Shown piece after piece: positions 1-7,871 of a DNA stretch of 64,000 nt. The DNA lies in contig NZ_JAMAYG010000001.1 of NCBI RefSeq assembly GCF_023712425.1, positions 868,001 through 932,000 on the forward strand, written 5' to 3'. The notes below the pieces were generated by a model. It was not told where the DNA came from. It was given only the letters and a program-made list of their open reading frames with translations, and searched no databases. The position numbers and the translations under genes were made by a program. Positions within the stretch are counted from its first letter, which is position 1. The number at the start of each line of letters is the position of its first letter. This DNA comes from Rothia sp. P100 (GTDB taxonomy: Bacteria; Actinomycetota; Actinomycetes; Actinomycetales; Micrococcaceae).

Positions 1-314
1 TCGGTGCGTCGCCAAAGATTGCGTAATGGCAGGCGGCCGGTGAAACGCCAAAAAAGGTCAGAGGACGAATAAGCAACCGGCCCTAGAAGGTAGAGGATGC
101 AGGCAAAGGCAGCACTGGAAATCAGTAGGGCACCGGCAAAGAAGGGGAGGGCCTGCTGATCGTTGAGGGTGAAGTAAAGGTAAGTACCGCGAACATTGCG
201 GAGCCCGTAGGCCATAGTGGCTGCAATAGCGAAAAATACCGCCACGTAAAAGAAAGAATTGTAGACCTCTACGAAACGGTCCCCGCGGCTGCGGGCGACC
301 GGTAGGGCACTCAC
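1..314 (-). CDS. N-terminal part of a multi-pass membrane protein (DUF6297-like), cut by window edge
   Basis: Only the first ~104 codons are present; the gene runs off the left edge. The GTG start at 314 overlaps the TGA of the upstream ABC ATPase gene by 4 bases (GTGA), a classic sign of translational coupling. The visible part has a short charged N-terminus, a hydrophobic segment (about residues 22-35), a second one (about 57-80), then GPVAYSSSDLFWRFTGRLPL. The GPV..S..DLFW..TGRLPLR pattern resembles the start of actinobacterial DUF6297-type membrane proteins, which sit beside ABC ATPases. I infer it is the membrane partner of the adjacent ATPase. The substrate is unknown. Confidence 0.6.
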   Translation of the reverse strand, partial: MSALPVARSRGDRFVEVYNSFFYVAVFFAIAATMAYGLRNVRGTYLYFTLNDQQALPFFAGALLISSAAFACILYLLGPVAYSSSDLFWRFTGRLPLRNLWRRT

Positions 315-976
315 GCCCGGCTCTCTTCTTGGTTCAGGGGGAAACGCAGATTGACGGTACCCGCTATTTCATTGAGTAGCGGGTCATGCGTAGCAATGCA
401 GACCATATCGCCGATGTCCGTAACCCGCCAATCAACCCACTCGGTAATCCACTGCACCCCGGTGGCATCCAACCGTTTTTCGGGTTCATCCAGAAAATAG
501 TAGCGAGCTGGGCGTACCAGCAGGGATGCTAGGCGCGAGCGCTGCTCCTGCCCAGAGCTTAGGGTGTAGGGCTGCCGGTCGTAGGCCTGGGGCACCCCCA
601 GCTCTTCGAGGGCCTCGCGGGGGCTATAGAGATTCTCGGGGTCAGTGCCCAATGCCTCGTTAATTTCTGCGGCAGCCCGCGCCATCATCTCAAGGTGTTG
701 CCCCACGGTCACCCCCGGTAGCCATCCAATAGCGTCATTGATACCAAAGACCTGGGTGCGAAAGGGCAGGGAAGAGGACTTGACCGACGCTCCATTCAAA
801 AGCATATATCCCTCAGTCAGCTCTTCTTGCTGCAGCAGACACTTCATGAGGGTCGATTTGCCCGAGCCATTGGGGCCGGTCAGTGTGTAATAGGTGCCTC
901 GGTGCAGCTGCACCGAGGCGTCATCAAAAACCAGGTTCTCTTTAAAAGCTTTCTTGGCAGCAAGTAACTCAATCAA
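311..976 (-). CDS. ABC transporter ATP-binding protein
   Basis: An ATP-hydrolysing subunit of an ABC exporter-type complex. Visible motifs, numbered from an upstream GTG at 1009: Walker A GPNGSGKS (about 45-52), a degenerate signature LSSGQEQR (about 150), Walker B YFLDEP (about 171-176) and H-loop THD (about 207-209). I prefer the TTG at 976 as start because AGAGGA lies six bases upstream; the GTG at 1009 has no Shine-Dalgarno and would overlap the preceding gene by 41 bases. At about 221 residues it is a single-domain ATPase. It overlaps the PH-domain gene upstream and the membrane gene downstream, so the three probably form one transcript. Substrate unknown. Confidence 0.85.
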   Translation of the reverse strand: MIELLAAKKAFKENLVFDDASVQLHRGTYYTLTGPNGSGKSTLMKCLLQQEELTEGYMLLNGASVKSSSLPFRTQVFGINDAIGWLPGVTVGQHLEMMARAAAEINEALGTDPENLYSPREALEELGVPQAYDRQPYTLSSGQEQRSRLASLLVRPARYYFLDEPEKRLDATGVQWITEWVDWRVTDIGDMVCIATHDPLLNEIAGTVNLRFPLNQEESRA

Positions 977-2615
977 GGGCTGTCCTCTGTTCTGTCTGTG
1001 AGTAAACACCCGGGGCAGCTAATACCTGGTTGGCGTGGACGCCCAGCTGGGCCTGGCGTACCAGCAGGGCACGCGCCGTTTCAGCATCCACCAAACTCAG
1101 CTCGCTGCTGCTTACCATAGCACCGGCGGCAGTAACCGTTAGATCCGCGTAGCCGAAGCGTTTGCCCACAGGCCCCTGTTTCAGTTCAAGCTGCTGAATT
1201 TTCGAGTGCGGGGTAATGCTCAACCGCTTGGTGGTCATGCCCCCGCGCACCAGCAGCAGGGCGGGAGTCAGCGAAAAGGCGTTACGGCTGATGGCAAACC
1301 AGTCAATGCGGGAGCGGGCAGTAAGTTGCGCTGCTGTGAAACCGTGCCCGCTGCCCTTAGCGTCCAGACCAGCATGCAACTGCTCGGCAGAAGCTCCACC
1401 GCGCGTCTCATCGAGAACGACCAGAGGTAGGATGCGCAGCAGGTCAGCTCGCGTGCCGACCGGCAGTAACTCACCCGCAAAGGCAGTATTTTCGCCTTCG
1501 CCCTGTCCAGCCAAAGCAACAGATACCTTGTACCAGCCGGTCAGGCGCCAGAGCAAGGGCTGGGTCACCTTGACCGACTGGATACGCCCCTCGGGCAGAG
1601 TCTTTGTAACGGTATCGGTGAGGCCAAAACGGGTCTTCAGACCATCAGGGCTAGTCACCAGCCTGAAGTTCCACCCGGTATTCAGACGCTTCCAGAGAGC
1701 AGAAACCAGACCAGCAAACACCGCCATATTGGAGGCAAACAGTGCACCCATACTTACATCCGCCCACACCATAAGGCCACCCATAGTAACCACCATGAGC
1801 ATGATAATGATGACCCCTAAGGAGAGGAACATGGAACCCAGCAGCCTGCCTACCGGCACGTGCACAATCTGTTGCTCGCCCTCACCACGTACCCCTCTGA
1901 AATTCTCGGTGACGTGCTGAGCCAGGCGCTGACGCAGGTGGTGTTCCCCGGCCTGGGCACCAGGTGCAGAGTCAGGGTGCCCAGGTTCTAGCTGGCTACC
2001 AGCCGCGCTAGGCTTCGAGCCTGATTTCAAGTCCCGCACTTGGACCAGCAGTTCATCGCGCAGCCTGCGTGCTTCTCGGTAGCTAAGATACTGCACCTGC
2101 AAAGCTGATCCAGCGCCGTCCGCTACATCGAACTTAAGTTCAGCAAGCCCCAGTATGCGGGCGACCAGGGGCCGGCTGACGTCAATGGACTGCACCCGGT
2201 CAAGGCGGGCCTTGCGCTCAGTCTTGAAGAGCATGCCGCTCTTGACGTAAACGTTGGAGGTATCCACCGCGAACCGGTAAAAAAACCAGGTCAGGAAAAA
2301 GGGAACCAGTAGCAGCAGAAAAACCAGCACCGCCGCTACCGGAAGCCAAAAACTCCCAAAGAGGTGCAACCAGGCCAGCATGCCGGACTCAGGCGGGCGA
2401 ACCGTCGCCAAATCCTGGAAGGTCAGGGGATCATCACCCCTAAAAAAATCTTCAACGGCGGGGCGCACAATTCCAAAAAGGAAGGCAACGATAATCAGCC
2501 AGGACCGGACCAGAGGTGAGAGTGGGTGCGCCCGGCGCCAGGTCAGAGTCTGTTCTTGCTCCCGATCGAGAGGTTCATCTGAGTGCGCCGTGTTTTCACG
2601 CTTTGAGGCGCTCAT
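969..2615 (-). CDS. PH-domain membrane protein, YdbT-like (long member of the pair)
   Basis: A 548-residue membrane protein. Two transmembrane stretches lie near the N-terminus (about 39-55 and 90-115), a third hydrophobic pair near 280-310, and repeated bacterial PH (bPH2/DUF304) modules follow, recognisable by motifs such as RKARLDRVQSIDVSRPLVARILGL and GLTDTVTKTLPEGRIQSVKV. The family pairs with a shorter YdbS-like protein, exactly as here: this gene starts directly where the 219-residue partner stops. In Bacillus, YdbS/YdbT-type proteins have been linked to antimicrobial-peptide tolerance; whether that holds here is inference. The linker at about 195-245 is polar and low-complexity. Probably co-transcribed with the ABC genes downstream. 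Confidence 0.85.
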   Translation of the reverse strand: MSASKRENTAHSDEPLDREQEQTLTWRRAHPLSPLVRSWLIIVAFLFGIVRPAVEDFFRGDDPLTFQDLATVRPPESGMLAWLHLFGSFWLPVAAVLVFLLLLVPFFLTWFFYRFAVDTSNVYVKSGMLFKTERKARLDRVQSIDVSRPLVARILGLAELKFDVADGAGSALQVQYLSYREARRLRDELLVQVRDLKSGSKPSAAGSQLEPGHPDSAPGAQAGEHHLRQRLAQHVTENFRGVRGEGEQQIVHVPVGRLLGSMFLSLGVIIIMLMVVTMGGLMVWADVSMGALFASNMAVFAGLVSALWKRLNTGWNFRLVTSPDGLKTRFGLTDTVTKTLPEGRIQSVKVTQPLLWRLTGWYKVSVALAGQGEGENTAFAGELLPVGTRADLLRILPLVVLDETRGGASAEQLHAGLDAKGSGHGFTAAQLTARSRIDWFAISRNAFSLTPALLLVRGGMTTKRLSITPHSKIQQLELKQGPVGKRFGYADLTVTAAGAMVSSSELSLVDAETARALLVRQAQLGVHANQVLAAPGVYSQTEQRTALD

Positions 2616-3275
2616 CTACAGGCCCACCATCTTAGTCTCAGATAGATCGGTCAAAATTTCACGCAACCGCTGGGCCTCTGCCCTATCGAGCCCGGGAAGG
2701 ACCGTGCTGGCTCCGCCGGCCGTTTTGATGTCGAGATGGCTAAGACCCACCATATTCTCAATAGGCCCGGAACTCATGTCAATGAATTGGATGCGCCCGT
2801 AAGGTACCGCGCGCACCTGACGGAACATGATGCCCTTACGGGTCAGTAGGTGTTCAGCACGTTCGCTGTAGCCCAAGGCGCGCACCTGGCGTCTGACAAT
2901 AATGGTCAGCCAGATTTGCCACACCACCATTACCGCGGCCAAAGATACCGATAGCCACAGGGGCATATTCCACCAGCCCAGAACCTCAGTAAATAGCAGG
3001 GGAAGGCAAGCTAAAGCAATCATGATCAGCGACCAGATAGCCCGCGAAATCATACGCACCTTGAGGTACTTAGGGGACACCCGCTTCCATTCAATGTCGG
3101 CGGGGTCGATGAAATCCTTGCCCAGACCGTCTAGGTCAAGCGGAGGCAGAGTGGGGGTAAAAGCTGGGGAGCTAACAGTCTCAGTCGCCTGGGCTTGCTG
3201 CCAAGGTGTTGCTACAGCGGGAGGACGTACAGCCTGCCCCTGGTCATTATCTTCGATCAGCCTGTTCTCAGTCAT
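2616..3275 (-). CDS. PH-domain membrane protein, YdbS-like (short member of the pair)
   Basis: A 219-residue protein with a polar N-terminal tail, two transmembrane helices (about 80-97 and 102-128) and one bacterial PH module (VRRQVRALGYSERAEHLLTRKGIM, then QVRAVPYGRIQFIDMSSGPI). This is the standard YdbS layout. Its stop codon abuts the start of the longer YdbT-like gene with no gap, so the two are almost certainly co-translated subunits of one membrane complex. Function in this lineage is not established; the neighbouring ABC transporter may act with it. Confidence 0.85.
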   Translation of the reverse strand: MTENRLIEDNDQGQAVRPPAVATPWQQAQATETVSSPAFTPTLPPLDLDGLGKDFIDPADIEWKRVSPKYLKVRMISRAIWSLIMIALACLPLLFTEVLGWWNMPLWLSVSLAAVMVVWQIWLTIIVRRQVRALGYSERAEHLLTRKGIMFRQVRAVPYGRIQFIDMSSGPIENMVGLSHLDIKTAGGASTVLPGLDRAEAQRLREILTDLSETKMVGL

Positions 3276-3353
3276 GGAAGCGCTCTCTGCCTAGTAACTC
3301 ATCAACCTCAGTGTTCATTGTTCCATAGGCATGTAATCTGTCGAAGAAGGCTA

Positions 3354-3884
3354 CTACTTACTTTCGCGGTTCGCTAGGGGCCCGGTCTGCGGCAGGCCCT
3401 CACCCAGACCCGTGCCGCCGCGGTCTTCATCATCACCGGGAGGGATCCTGCACATGTTTACTGCGATGAGGCCGGAAACCATCATAAAGAGCCCTGCCAC
3501 CATGGAGATAGCTGATTCTGCGAGCGGCCAGGTAGAAGCGCGGCTGCTCATGAGGCCAAGTTGGAAGACCAGGATAGCCAGTTGCCAGCCCATAACCAGT
3601 GCGCCGGTCAAAGCCAGTGCCTGCGCAAAAACCACGATGCGGGCAGCTAGCAGGGCATTCATGTTGCCCGCCTGGCTGCGGGTTTCACGTTTGCTGAACT
3701 TACTGACCTGGCTAGCCAGATAAAGAACTGCGCCGCCAATCAGGAGAGCTGCCACCCAGATGAGGGTGGGCAGAGAAAGCTCCGGCCCCCCATTACGCAC
3801 GCTCAGCGAATTAACGATGGCGCCGGTGGCGGCTCCACCGGCAAGGGTGAGCGCCAGCGCGCGGGGCTTCAGGTTCACGCGCAC
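3354..3884 (-). CDS. DUF3180 family membrane protein
   Basis: A 176-residue integral membrane protein with four predicted helices: about 10-28, 38-60, 85-105 and 123-147, followed by a short acidic/polar tail (GDDEDRGGTGLGEG). DUF3180 proteins follow folK in many Actinobacteria, for example the Rv3605c position in Mycobacterium. Here the start overlaps the folK stop by 10 bases, so it belongs to the folate transcript. No biochemical role is known to me; linkage to folate genes is the only clue. Confidence 0.85.
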   Translation of the reverse strand: MRVNLKPRALALTLAGGAATGAIVNSLSVRNGGPELSLPTLIWVAALLIGGAVLYLASQVSKFSKRETRSQAGNMNALLAARIVVFAQALALTGALVMGWQLAILVFQLGLMSSRASTWPLAESAISMVAGLFMMVSGLIAVNMCRIPPGDDEDRGGTGLGEGLPQTGPLANRESK

Positions 3885-4381
3885 ACCACTGGGGCTGGGC
3901 GGAACTCCCTAATACCTTCCGCGTCTGGGGCTACATCCGCTAGTTCACGTACAGAGGACCCCATGAGCTCGGCGGCTGGGTCCATACGGGCCCAGGGTTC
4001 AAGCACGAAAGCGCGCTCGGCGGCGCGGGGGTGGGGCAGGGTGAGGTCGGGATCGTCCATCTCGAGGGAGGCGATATCGATGATGTCGATGTCCAAAGTG
4101 CGAGGGCCCCAGCGCACTTCTCTGGTGCGGTAGTGCTTCTCTTCGATGCTCTGGCAATACTCCAGGAGCATGAAGGGCCGCATAGCTACCGCTATCTCAA
4201 TGACCATATTGGTGTAATCCGGTTGACCGGCGGGGCCCCCCACGGGTGCAGTAATTGCAATCGGTGAGACTCGGGTGATTTCAATCTTCTCGTGAGCAGC
4301 AAGATCAGCAACAGCCTGAGCCAGAGTATCTTCACTAGCACCCAGGTTTGATCCCAGCGCAAGAACAGCTTTAACGGGCAT
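3875..4381 (-). CDS. folK: 2-amino-4-hydroxy-6-hydroxymethyldihydropteridine pyrophosphokinase
   Basis: HPPK transfers pyrophosphate from ATP to the pterin alcohol in tetrahydrofolate synthesis. From the ATG at 4381 the protein is 168 residues and begins PVKAVLALGSNLGASEDTL, the family's N-terminal signature. RWGPRTLDIDIIDI and LTLPHPRAAERAFVLEPW are the ATP/Mg-binding and C-terminal HPPK motifs. An upstream in-frame ATG at 4438 would add 19 residues inside folB and is unlikely. It overlaps folB by 11 bases and DUF3180 by 10. Confidence 0.95.
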   Translation of the reverse strand: MPVKAVLALGSNLGASEDTLAQAVADLAAHEKIEITRVSPIAITAPVGGPAGQPDYTNMVIEIAVAMRPFMLLEYCQSIEEKHYRTREVRWGPRTLDIDIIDIASLEMDDPDLTLPHPRAAERAFVLEPWARMDPAAELMGSSVRELADVAPDAEGIREFRPAPVVCA

Positions 4382-4787
4382 GATTCTCCCTAAAAATTGT
4401 GACCGCAACATCTGCGAAGGTGACTTCGATAGGAGCATTAGGCTTATGCACCGTTAGTTCCACAGCATCCAGGGGAAAACGCTCCAGCACCGTCTGCGCG
4501 ATGTTTTCTGCCAGGGTTTCAATCAAATCTAAGGAATCACCGGTGACGATTTCGCGGATCACTTCAGCGACCTCAGCATAGTTGACGGTATGAGCGACAT
4601 CGTCGGTAGAGGCGGCTTGGGCGAAATCGGTGAACATGGTGATATCGACGAAGAAGGGCTGCCCTGTTTGTTTTTCGGTATTAAGCACACCGTGATAGCC
4701 GACGCTACCCACGCCGGTCAGCGTGATACGGTCGGCGCGCGAGTAGTCCCTGCGCGTGAAATCGCTAGATGATTCGTGAACGTGCAT
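4371..4787 (-). CDS. folB: Dihydroneopterin aldolase
   Basis: FolB cleaves 7,8-dihydroneopterin to the hydroxymethyl pterin used by FolK. Family features: RITLTGVGSVGYHGVLNTEK (substrate-pocket region), VNYAEVAEVIREIV, LDLIETLAENIAQTVL and the C-terminal KPNAPIEVTFADVAVTI. The length (138 residues from ATG 4787, preceded by AAAGG five bases upstream) is slightly above the usual ~120 because of a polar N-terminal extension. It is separated from folP by 250 bases, so it may have its own promoter. Confidence 0.95.
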   Translation of the reverse strand: MHVHESSSDFTRRDYSRADRITLTGVGSVGYHGVLNTEKQTGQPFFVDITMFTDFAQAASTDDVAHTVNYAEVAEVIREIVTGDSLDLIETLAENIAQTVLERFPLDAVELTVHKPNAPIEVTFADVAVTIFRENHAR

Positions 4788-5035
4788 GGCCACCTTTCAC
4801 CGGGGTCAGTGAGCACCATCGTTGGTGTCTTGTCTAACAATTATCCACGGTGCTTAGGCTACTTGAGCTACTAGTAATTCGTGCTTTTAAACATGATGTA
4901 TTCAAACTCTGCCGATTTTCTGCGGAAACTCCCAGCTTACTGAGTTTCACATCACCCAAGAAGGAGGTTAAGGTCACAAACACTTTTTCTTTTGTGAAGC
5001 GTTTATTTCAGCGGTGAGAAGTATATTTCTTTAAC

Positions 5036-5926
5036 CTATTCGGCGCCCTGTTGCCAGGCAGACCTCACCGCTAGAGCGTCCACGGTGGCACGCACATTAT
5101 GCACCCGCACTGCCCACGCCCCGGCTTCCGCCGCCATCAGGCTGAGGGCGGCGCTGGCGACGTCGCGGTCAGCCGGCGCACGCTCAGCCACCTGATCCAC
5201 GGGTTGCCCCGCGGACGCCGCGTCGCTGGCCTGCAAGGCAGCGGCGATAAAACGCTTGCGGGAGCCAGCCACCAGAACCTTATGCCCCCGAGCAACCAGG
5301 CCCTCAATACTCGCCAAAATTTGCCAGTTCTGGTCCCCGCGTTTTGCGAAACCGGGGCCCGGATCAAGGATGATTTTTTGGGGTTCCACTCCCCCGGCCA
5401 GTAGGCGCTGCCGCAAGCCCAGCAGTTCAGTGGTCACTTCATCAGCAACCCGGCCGTAAGTCGCCTGAGAATCCATGGTCTGGGAGGTGCCCCGGGCGTG
5501 CATGAGGATGTAGGGAACGTTCAACTCCGCTACCACTTCGGTCATATCATCACGCAAGCTCATACCAGCCACATCGTTGATGATGTGGGCACCGGCGGCC
5601 ACAGCTGCCCGAGCAGTTTCTGGGTTGAGAGTATCAACACTCATCACAACACCCTGCGCTGCCAGCGCTTCAATCACGGGTAGCACCCTGCGCTGTTCTT
5701 CAGCCAGCGGGACGCGCACCGCACCGGGGCGCGTAGACTCACCGCCCACATCGATGATGTCAGCCCCCTGCTCTATTAGACGCAAAGCGTGAGCTACAGC
5801 TGTCTCGGTCGTGGCGTGCAGGCCACCGTCAGAGAAAGAATCAGGGGTGACATTGAGAATGCCCATCACCAGAGTTCGGTCGGCAGGCAGAGCCTCAAAA
5901 GTGCCGTGAGCGTGCGGTAAATTCAT
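5036..5926 (-). CDS. folP: Dihydropteroate synthase
   Basis: FolP condenses the pterin pyrophosphate with p-aminobenzoate and is the sulfonamide target. The TIM-barrel motifs are all visible: VMGILNVTPDSFSDGG (about 20-35), IDVGGESTRPGA (about 59-70), INDVAGM (about 115), ILDPGPGFAKRGDQN (about 191-205) and VAGSRKRF (about 219-226). The usual family wording is GxSRKxF; here GSRKRF is present. At 296 residues it is of normal length. In related genomes it directly follows folE; here it is separated from folE by a plus-strand cassette, so it must be transcribed from its own upstream promoter. Confidence 0.95.
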   Translation of the reverse strand: MNLPHAHGTFEALPADRTLVMGILNVTPDSFSDGGLHATTETAVAHALRLIEQGADIIDVGGESTRPGAVRVPLAEEQRRVLPVIEALAAQGVVMSVDTLNPETARAAVAAGAHIINDVAGMSLRDDMTEVVAELNVPYILMHARGTSQTMDSQATYGRVADEVTTELLGLRQRLLAGGVEPQKIILDPGPGFAKRGDQNWQILASIEGLVARGHKVLVAGSRKRFIAAALQASDAASAGQPVDQVAERAPADRDVASAALSLMAAEAGAWAVRVHNVRATVDALAVRSAWQQGAE

Positions 5927-6013
5927 GTCTCCAGTCTAGGGGTCGAAGGTACCTGGTGAGAATCTACCTGGGTTTACAATGATGTTTATGCCTTTATCAA
6001 TGTGACAGCACAG

Positions 6014-6045
6014 GGCACTCAAAGACCTTTTGAGTGCCTCTTTTG
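6014..6045 (+). terminator. Hairpin with T-rich tail, no obvious upstream gene
   Basis: GGCACTCAAA (6014-6023) pairs perfectly with TTTGAGTGCC (6029-6038) across a 5-base loop and is followed by TCTTTTG on the plus strand. The shape is that of a factor-independent terminator. No plus-strand gene ends here, since folP is on the minus strand and starts at 5926, so it may be the relic of a lost gene or part of a very short RNA. Confidence 0.45.
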
Positions 6046-6113
6046 TGCCGTTCTCATCGCTCTGCATGCACTTGCTCGCGGGAGGCAGCCTTCACACCCA
6101 CCCGCTCCTCTAG

Positions 6114-6353
6114 ATGCCGACCTGGGCACTGGCTATTCCCCTCTGCGCAGCGCTGTCCAGCCCGCGCCCCTCCTTATCACGCATCAGTGTTCCCGTGCTG
6201 TTGGGCCTGGCATTGCCGGTCTTTGGGGTTTCTTTGTTGCTCATGCTGGGCTTGGACGCCGCACTCTACCAGCGTGAAAAGCAAGCGGGGGCACCCATCG
6301 GCTCACCCTTCCGTCTGACCTCTTGCCTATCGTTTATCGTTATGCCACACTAG
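6114..6353 (+). CDS. Doubtful short hydrophobic ORF, possible gene remnant
   Basis: A 79-codon frame with a plausible hydrophobic hairpin (ISVPVLLGLALPVFGVSLLL, about 25-44) followed by a charged segment (YQREKQ). There is no Shine-Dalgarno before the ATG and a TAG sits directly upstream. It runs into the palindrome at 6325-6375. It may be the 3' remnant of a small membrane-protein gene or chance. Confidence 0.2.
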   Translation: MPTWALAIPLCAALSSPRPSLSRISVPVLLGLALPVFGVSLLLMLGLDAALYQREKQAGAPIGSPFRLTSCLSFIVMPH

Positions 6354-6375
6354 AGCATATCGATAAACGATAGGC
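6325..6375 (+). promoter_or_regulatory. Long inverted repeat, likely operator of the HTH/DUF2975 operon
   Basis: GCCTATCGTTTATCG plus six bases (6325-6345) and its mirror (6355-6375) form 21-base arms with one mismatch around a 9-base spacer (CACACTAGA). Each arm contains repeats of TATCG. The repeat ends 22 bases before the ATG of the HTH gene, the usual place for an autoregulatory operator. A weak -35 TTGCCT (6323-6328) lies in the left arm. Confidence 0.65.
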
Positions 6376-6397
6376 TTTTTGATTCAGAGAGGTACGT

Positions 6398-6631
6398 ATG
6401 CCACCAGACCAAGAACACCAGATTAGGTGCAACCTTGACCGGCTCCTGGAAGAGCGAAACCTGAGCCTGGTTGAGCTCTCCCAGCAGGTGGGCGTATCGG
6501 TTGCCAACCTGTCGGTGCTCAAAAATAACCGCGCTCGCGCCGTCCGCTTTTCAACCCTCACCGCTCTCTGCCACGTCTTAGAGTGCAGCCCGGGCGACCT
6601 CTTAGCCTACAACGGCAAAGGAGCCTCCTGA
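6398..6631 (+). CDS. Small Cro/CI-type HTH regulator (YozG-like)
   Basis: A 77-residue protein that is nearly all helix-turn-helix: IRCNLDRLLEERNLSLVELSQQVGVSVANLSVLKNN covers the five-helix Xre fold, followed by FSTLTALCHVLECSPGDLLAY, typical of the YozG/HTH_26 family. Its stop overlaps the ATG of the DUF2975 gene by one base (TGATG). This HTH-plus-DUF2975 pair recurs widely in Gram-positive bacteria. It probably binds the palindrome at 6325-6375; this is inference. The RBS AGAGAGG lies about seven bases before the ATG. Confidence 0.9.
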   Translation: MPPDQEHQIRCNLDRLLEERNLSLVELSQQVGVSVANLSVLKNNRARAVRFSTLTALCHVLECSPGDLLAYNGKGAS

Positions 6632-7227
6632 TGGGAAAACTCAAAAATTACCTGGGGCTGGACGCCGGCAATAAGAATAAGAACCAGCCAGAAGAGCATA
6701 ACTTCAGTGTCGCCTACGTCTACACCGGTTTCGCTATCTTCATGATCCTTGGGCTTGCCGTTATACAGTGGCCTGAACAGGGCATCCCCTCTCCCCTGCA
6801 CCGCTTCAACCCCGAGCTCACCGGCGGCACTCACTGGGTCAGTGCAGAGAATCTCGGCCAGCTCACCGTAGTGGCTGCCTGGGCAGGCTTCATCTGGAAG
6901 TTCATGGTCTATCTAGCCACCGCTGTGCTCCTGCATCGGGTAGCTAAAGCCTTCTACCGGAAGGCTGACTTCACCGCCACTGCCCTGGCAACCCTGCGAG
7001 CCGTGCCCATCGTCCTGCTGATCGGCATGATTGGCTACTCCATTTTCACTGAGGTGGTGGCCTTTGGTGTCAGCAGGGCCTACGCTCTGGACTCCCTAGA
7101 AAAAGAGGCAACTTTCTTCTCAGACCAGGGAATGGTGACCATCCTCTTTATCGCAGCTCTCTTCTTTATTGAAGGAGCATTACGCCGGGGGCTGACCCTT
7201 CAAGAGGATACAGACGCCACCATCTAA
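6631..7227 (+). CDS. DUF2975 family membrane protein
   Basis: A 198-residue protein with four hydrophobic helices: about 27-45, 72-100, 113-138 and 165-185. The last loop reads FFSDQGMVTILFIAALFFIEGALRRGLTLQEDTDATI, a DUF2975 hallmark (the family usually ends in E-G--L----DLTI). It is translationally coupled to the HTH regulator. Function is unknown in the family. A bidirectional terminator follows. Confidence 0.85.
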   Translation: MGKLKNYLGLDAGNKNKNQPEEHNFSVAYVYTGFAIFMILGLAVIQWPEQGIPSPLHRFNPELTGGTHWVSAENLGQLTVVAAWAGFIWKFMVYLATAVLLHRVAKAFYRKADFTATALATLRAVPIVLLIGMIGYSIFTEVVAFGVSRAYALDSLEKEATFFSDQGMVTILFIAALFFIEGALRRGLTLQEDTDATI

Positions 7228-7255
7228 CAGGTGCTCTTGGTGCTAGGACACAACG

Positions 7256-7291
7256 AAAGGGGCCGGTTTGTTGCTACAAACCGACCCCTTT
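7256..7291. terminator. Bidirectional terminator between DUF2975 gene and folE
   Basis: A 16-base stem (7256-7271 with 7276-7291) with one mismatch and a 4-base loop. The arms end in AAA on the left and TTT on the right, so either strand reads a GC stem followed by T. It serves the two convergent genes. Confidence 0.85.
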
Positions 7292-7304
7292 CTACTATTC
7301 AAGG

Positions 7305-7871
7305 CTAGGAAGCGTTAATAAGGCTCATTGCCTCAGCCCGGGTCGCCGGGTCACGCAGGGCACCGCGCACTGCCGAAGTCACGGTCTTGGTGCCGGGCTT
7401 ACGCACGCCGCGCATCGACATGCACATGTGCTCAGCCTGCATGACCACAATGGCGCCCAAAGGAGCCAGATGCTCTTCAAGAGCCTCAACCACCTGGGTA
7501 GTCAGACGCTCCTGAACCTGAGGGCGCTTAGCGTAAAGATCCACCAGACGTGCCAGCTTAGACAGGCCGGTTACTTTTCCGTCACCACCGGGAATGTAAC
7601 CAATGTGCGCTGTTCCGTAGAAGGGCACCAGGTGATGCTCGCAGGTAGAGAAGAAGGGGATGTCCTTGACCAGCACCATCTCGGAATGGTCAATATCGAA
7701 AGTTGTTCCCAGAATATCGCCGGCATCCATATGCAGACCGGCAAACATCTCGTCGTAGGCACGTGCCACGCGGGCGGGGGTATCTAGGAGACCATCACGC
7801 TCGGGGTCTTCACCAATTGCCAGCAGAATCTCACGTACTGCGGCCTCGATACGAGGCTGATCTACCGCCAT
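7305..7871 (-). CDS. folE: GTP cyclohydrolase I
   Basis: FolE opens GTP to 7,8-dihydroneopterin triphosphate, the first step of folate synthesis. Zinc-site and catalytic signatures are visible: [23 protein letters not shown] (Cys and His ligands), [23 protein letters not shown] and [22 protein letters not shown] (second Cys). The length of 188 residues is standard. Its ATG shares one base with the ftsH stop (TAATG), so it is coupled to ftsH. Confidence 0.97.
   Translation of the reverse strand: MAVDQPRIEAAVREILLAIGEDPERDGLLDTPARVARAYDEMFAGLHMDAGDILGTTFDIDHSEMVLVKDIPFFSTCEHHLVPFYGTAHIGYIPGGDGKVTGLSKLARLVDLYAKRPQVQERLTTQVVEALEEHLAPLGAIVVMQAEHMCMSMRGVRKPGTKTVTSAVRGALRDPATRAEAMSLINAS

Larger units (their letters stand above)
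5927..6397. other. Intergenic region between folP and the HTH/DUF2975 cassette
   Basis: This 471-base region separates divergent genes. It holds a hairpin with a T-rich 3' flank at 6014-6045, a short hydrophobic reading frame of doubtful status at 6114-6353, and a long imperfect inverted repeat at 6325-6375 just upstream of the HTH gene. On the minus strand, TTGATA (6001-5996) could serve as a -35 for folP, with GTAAAC 17 bases on as a poor -10. Confidence 0.5.

Noticed and set aside
4960-5035. AAGGAGG on the plus strand after folP, as a possible RBS for a hidden gene
   Set aside because: No start codon at a usable distance and no open frame follows; likely coincidence in the folP-folB gap.
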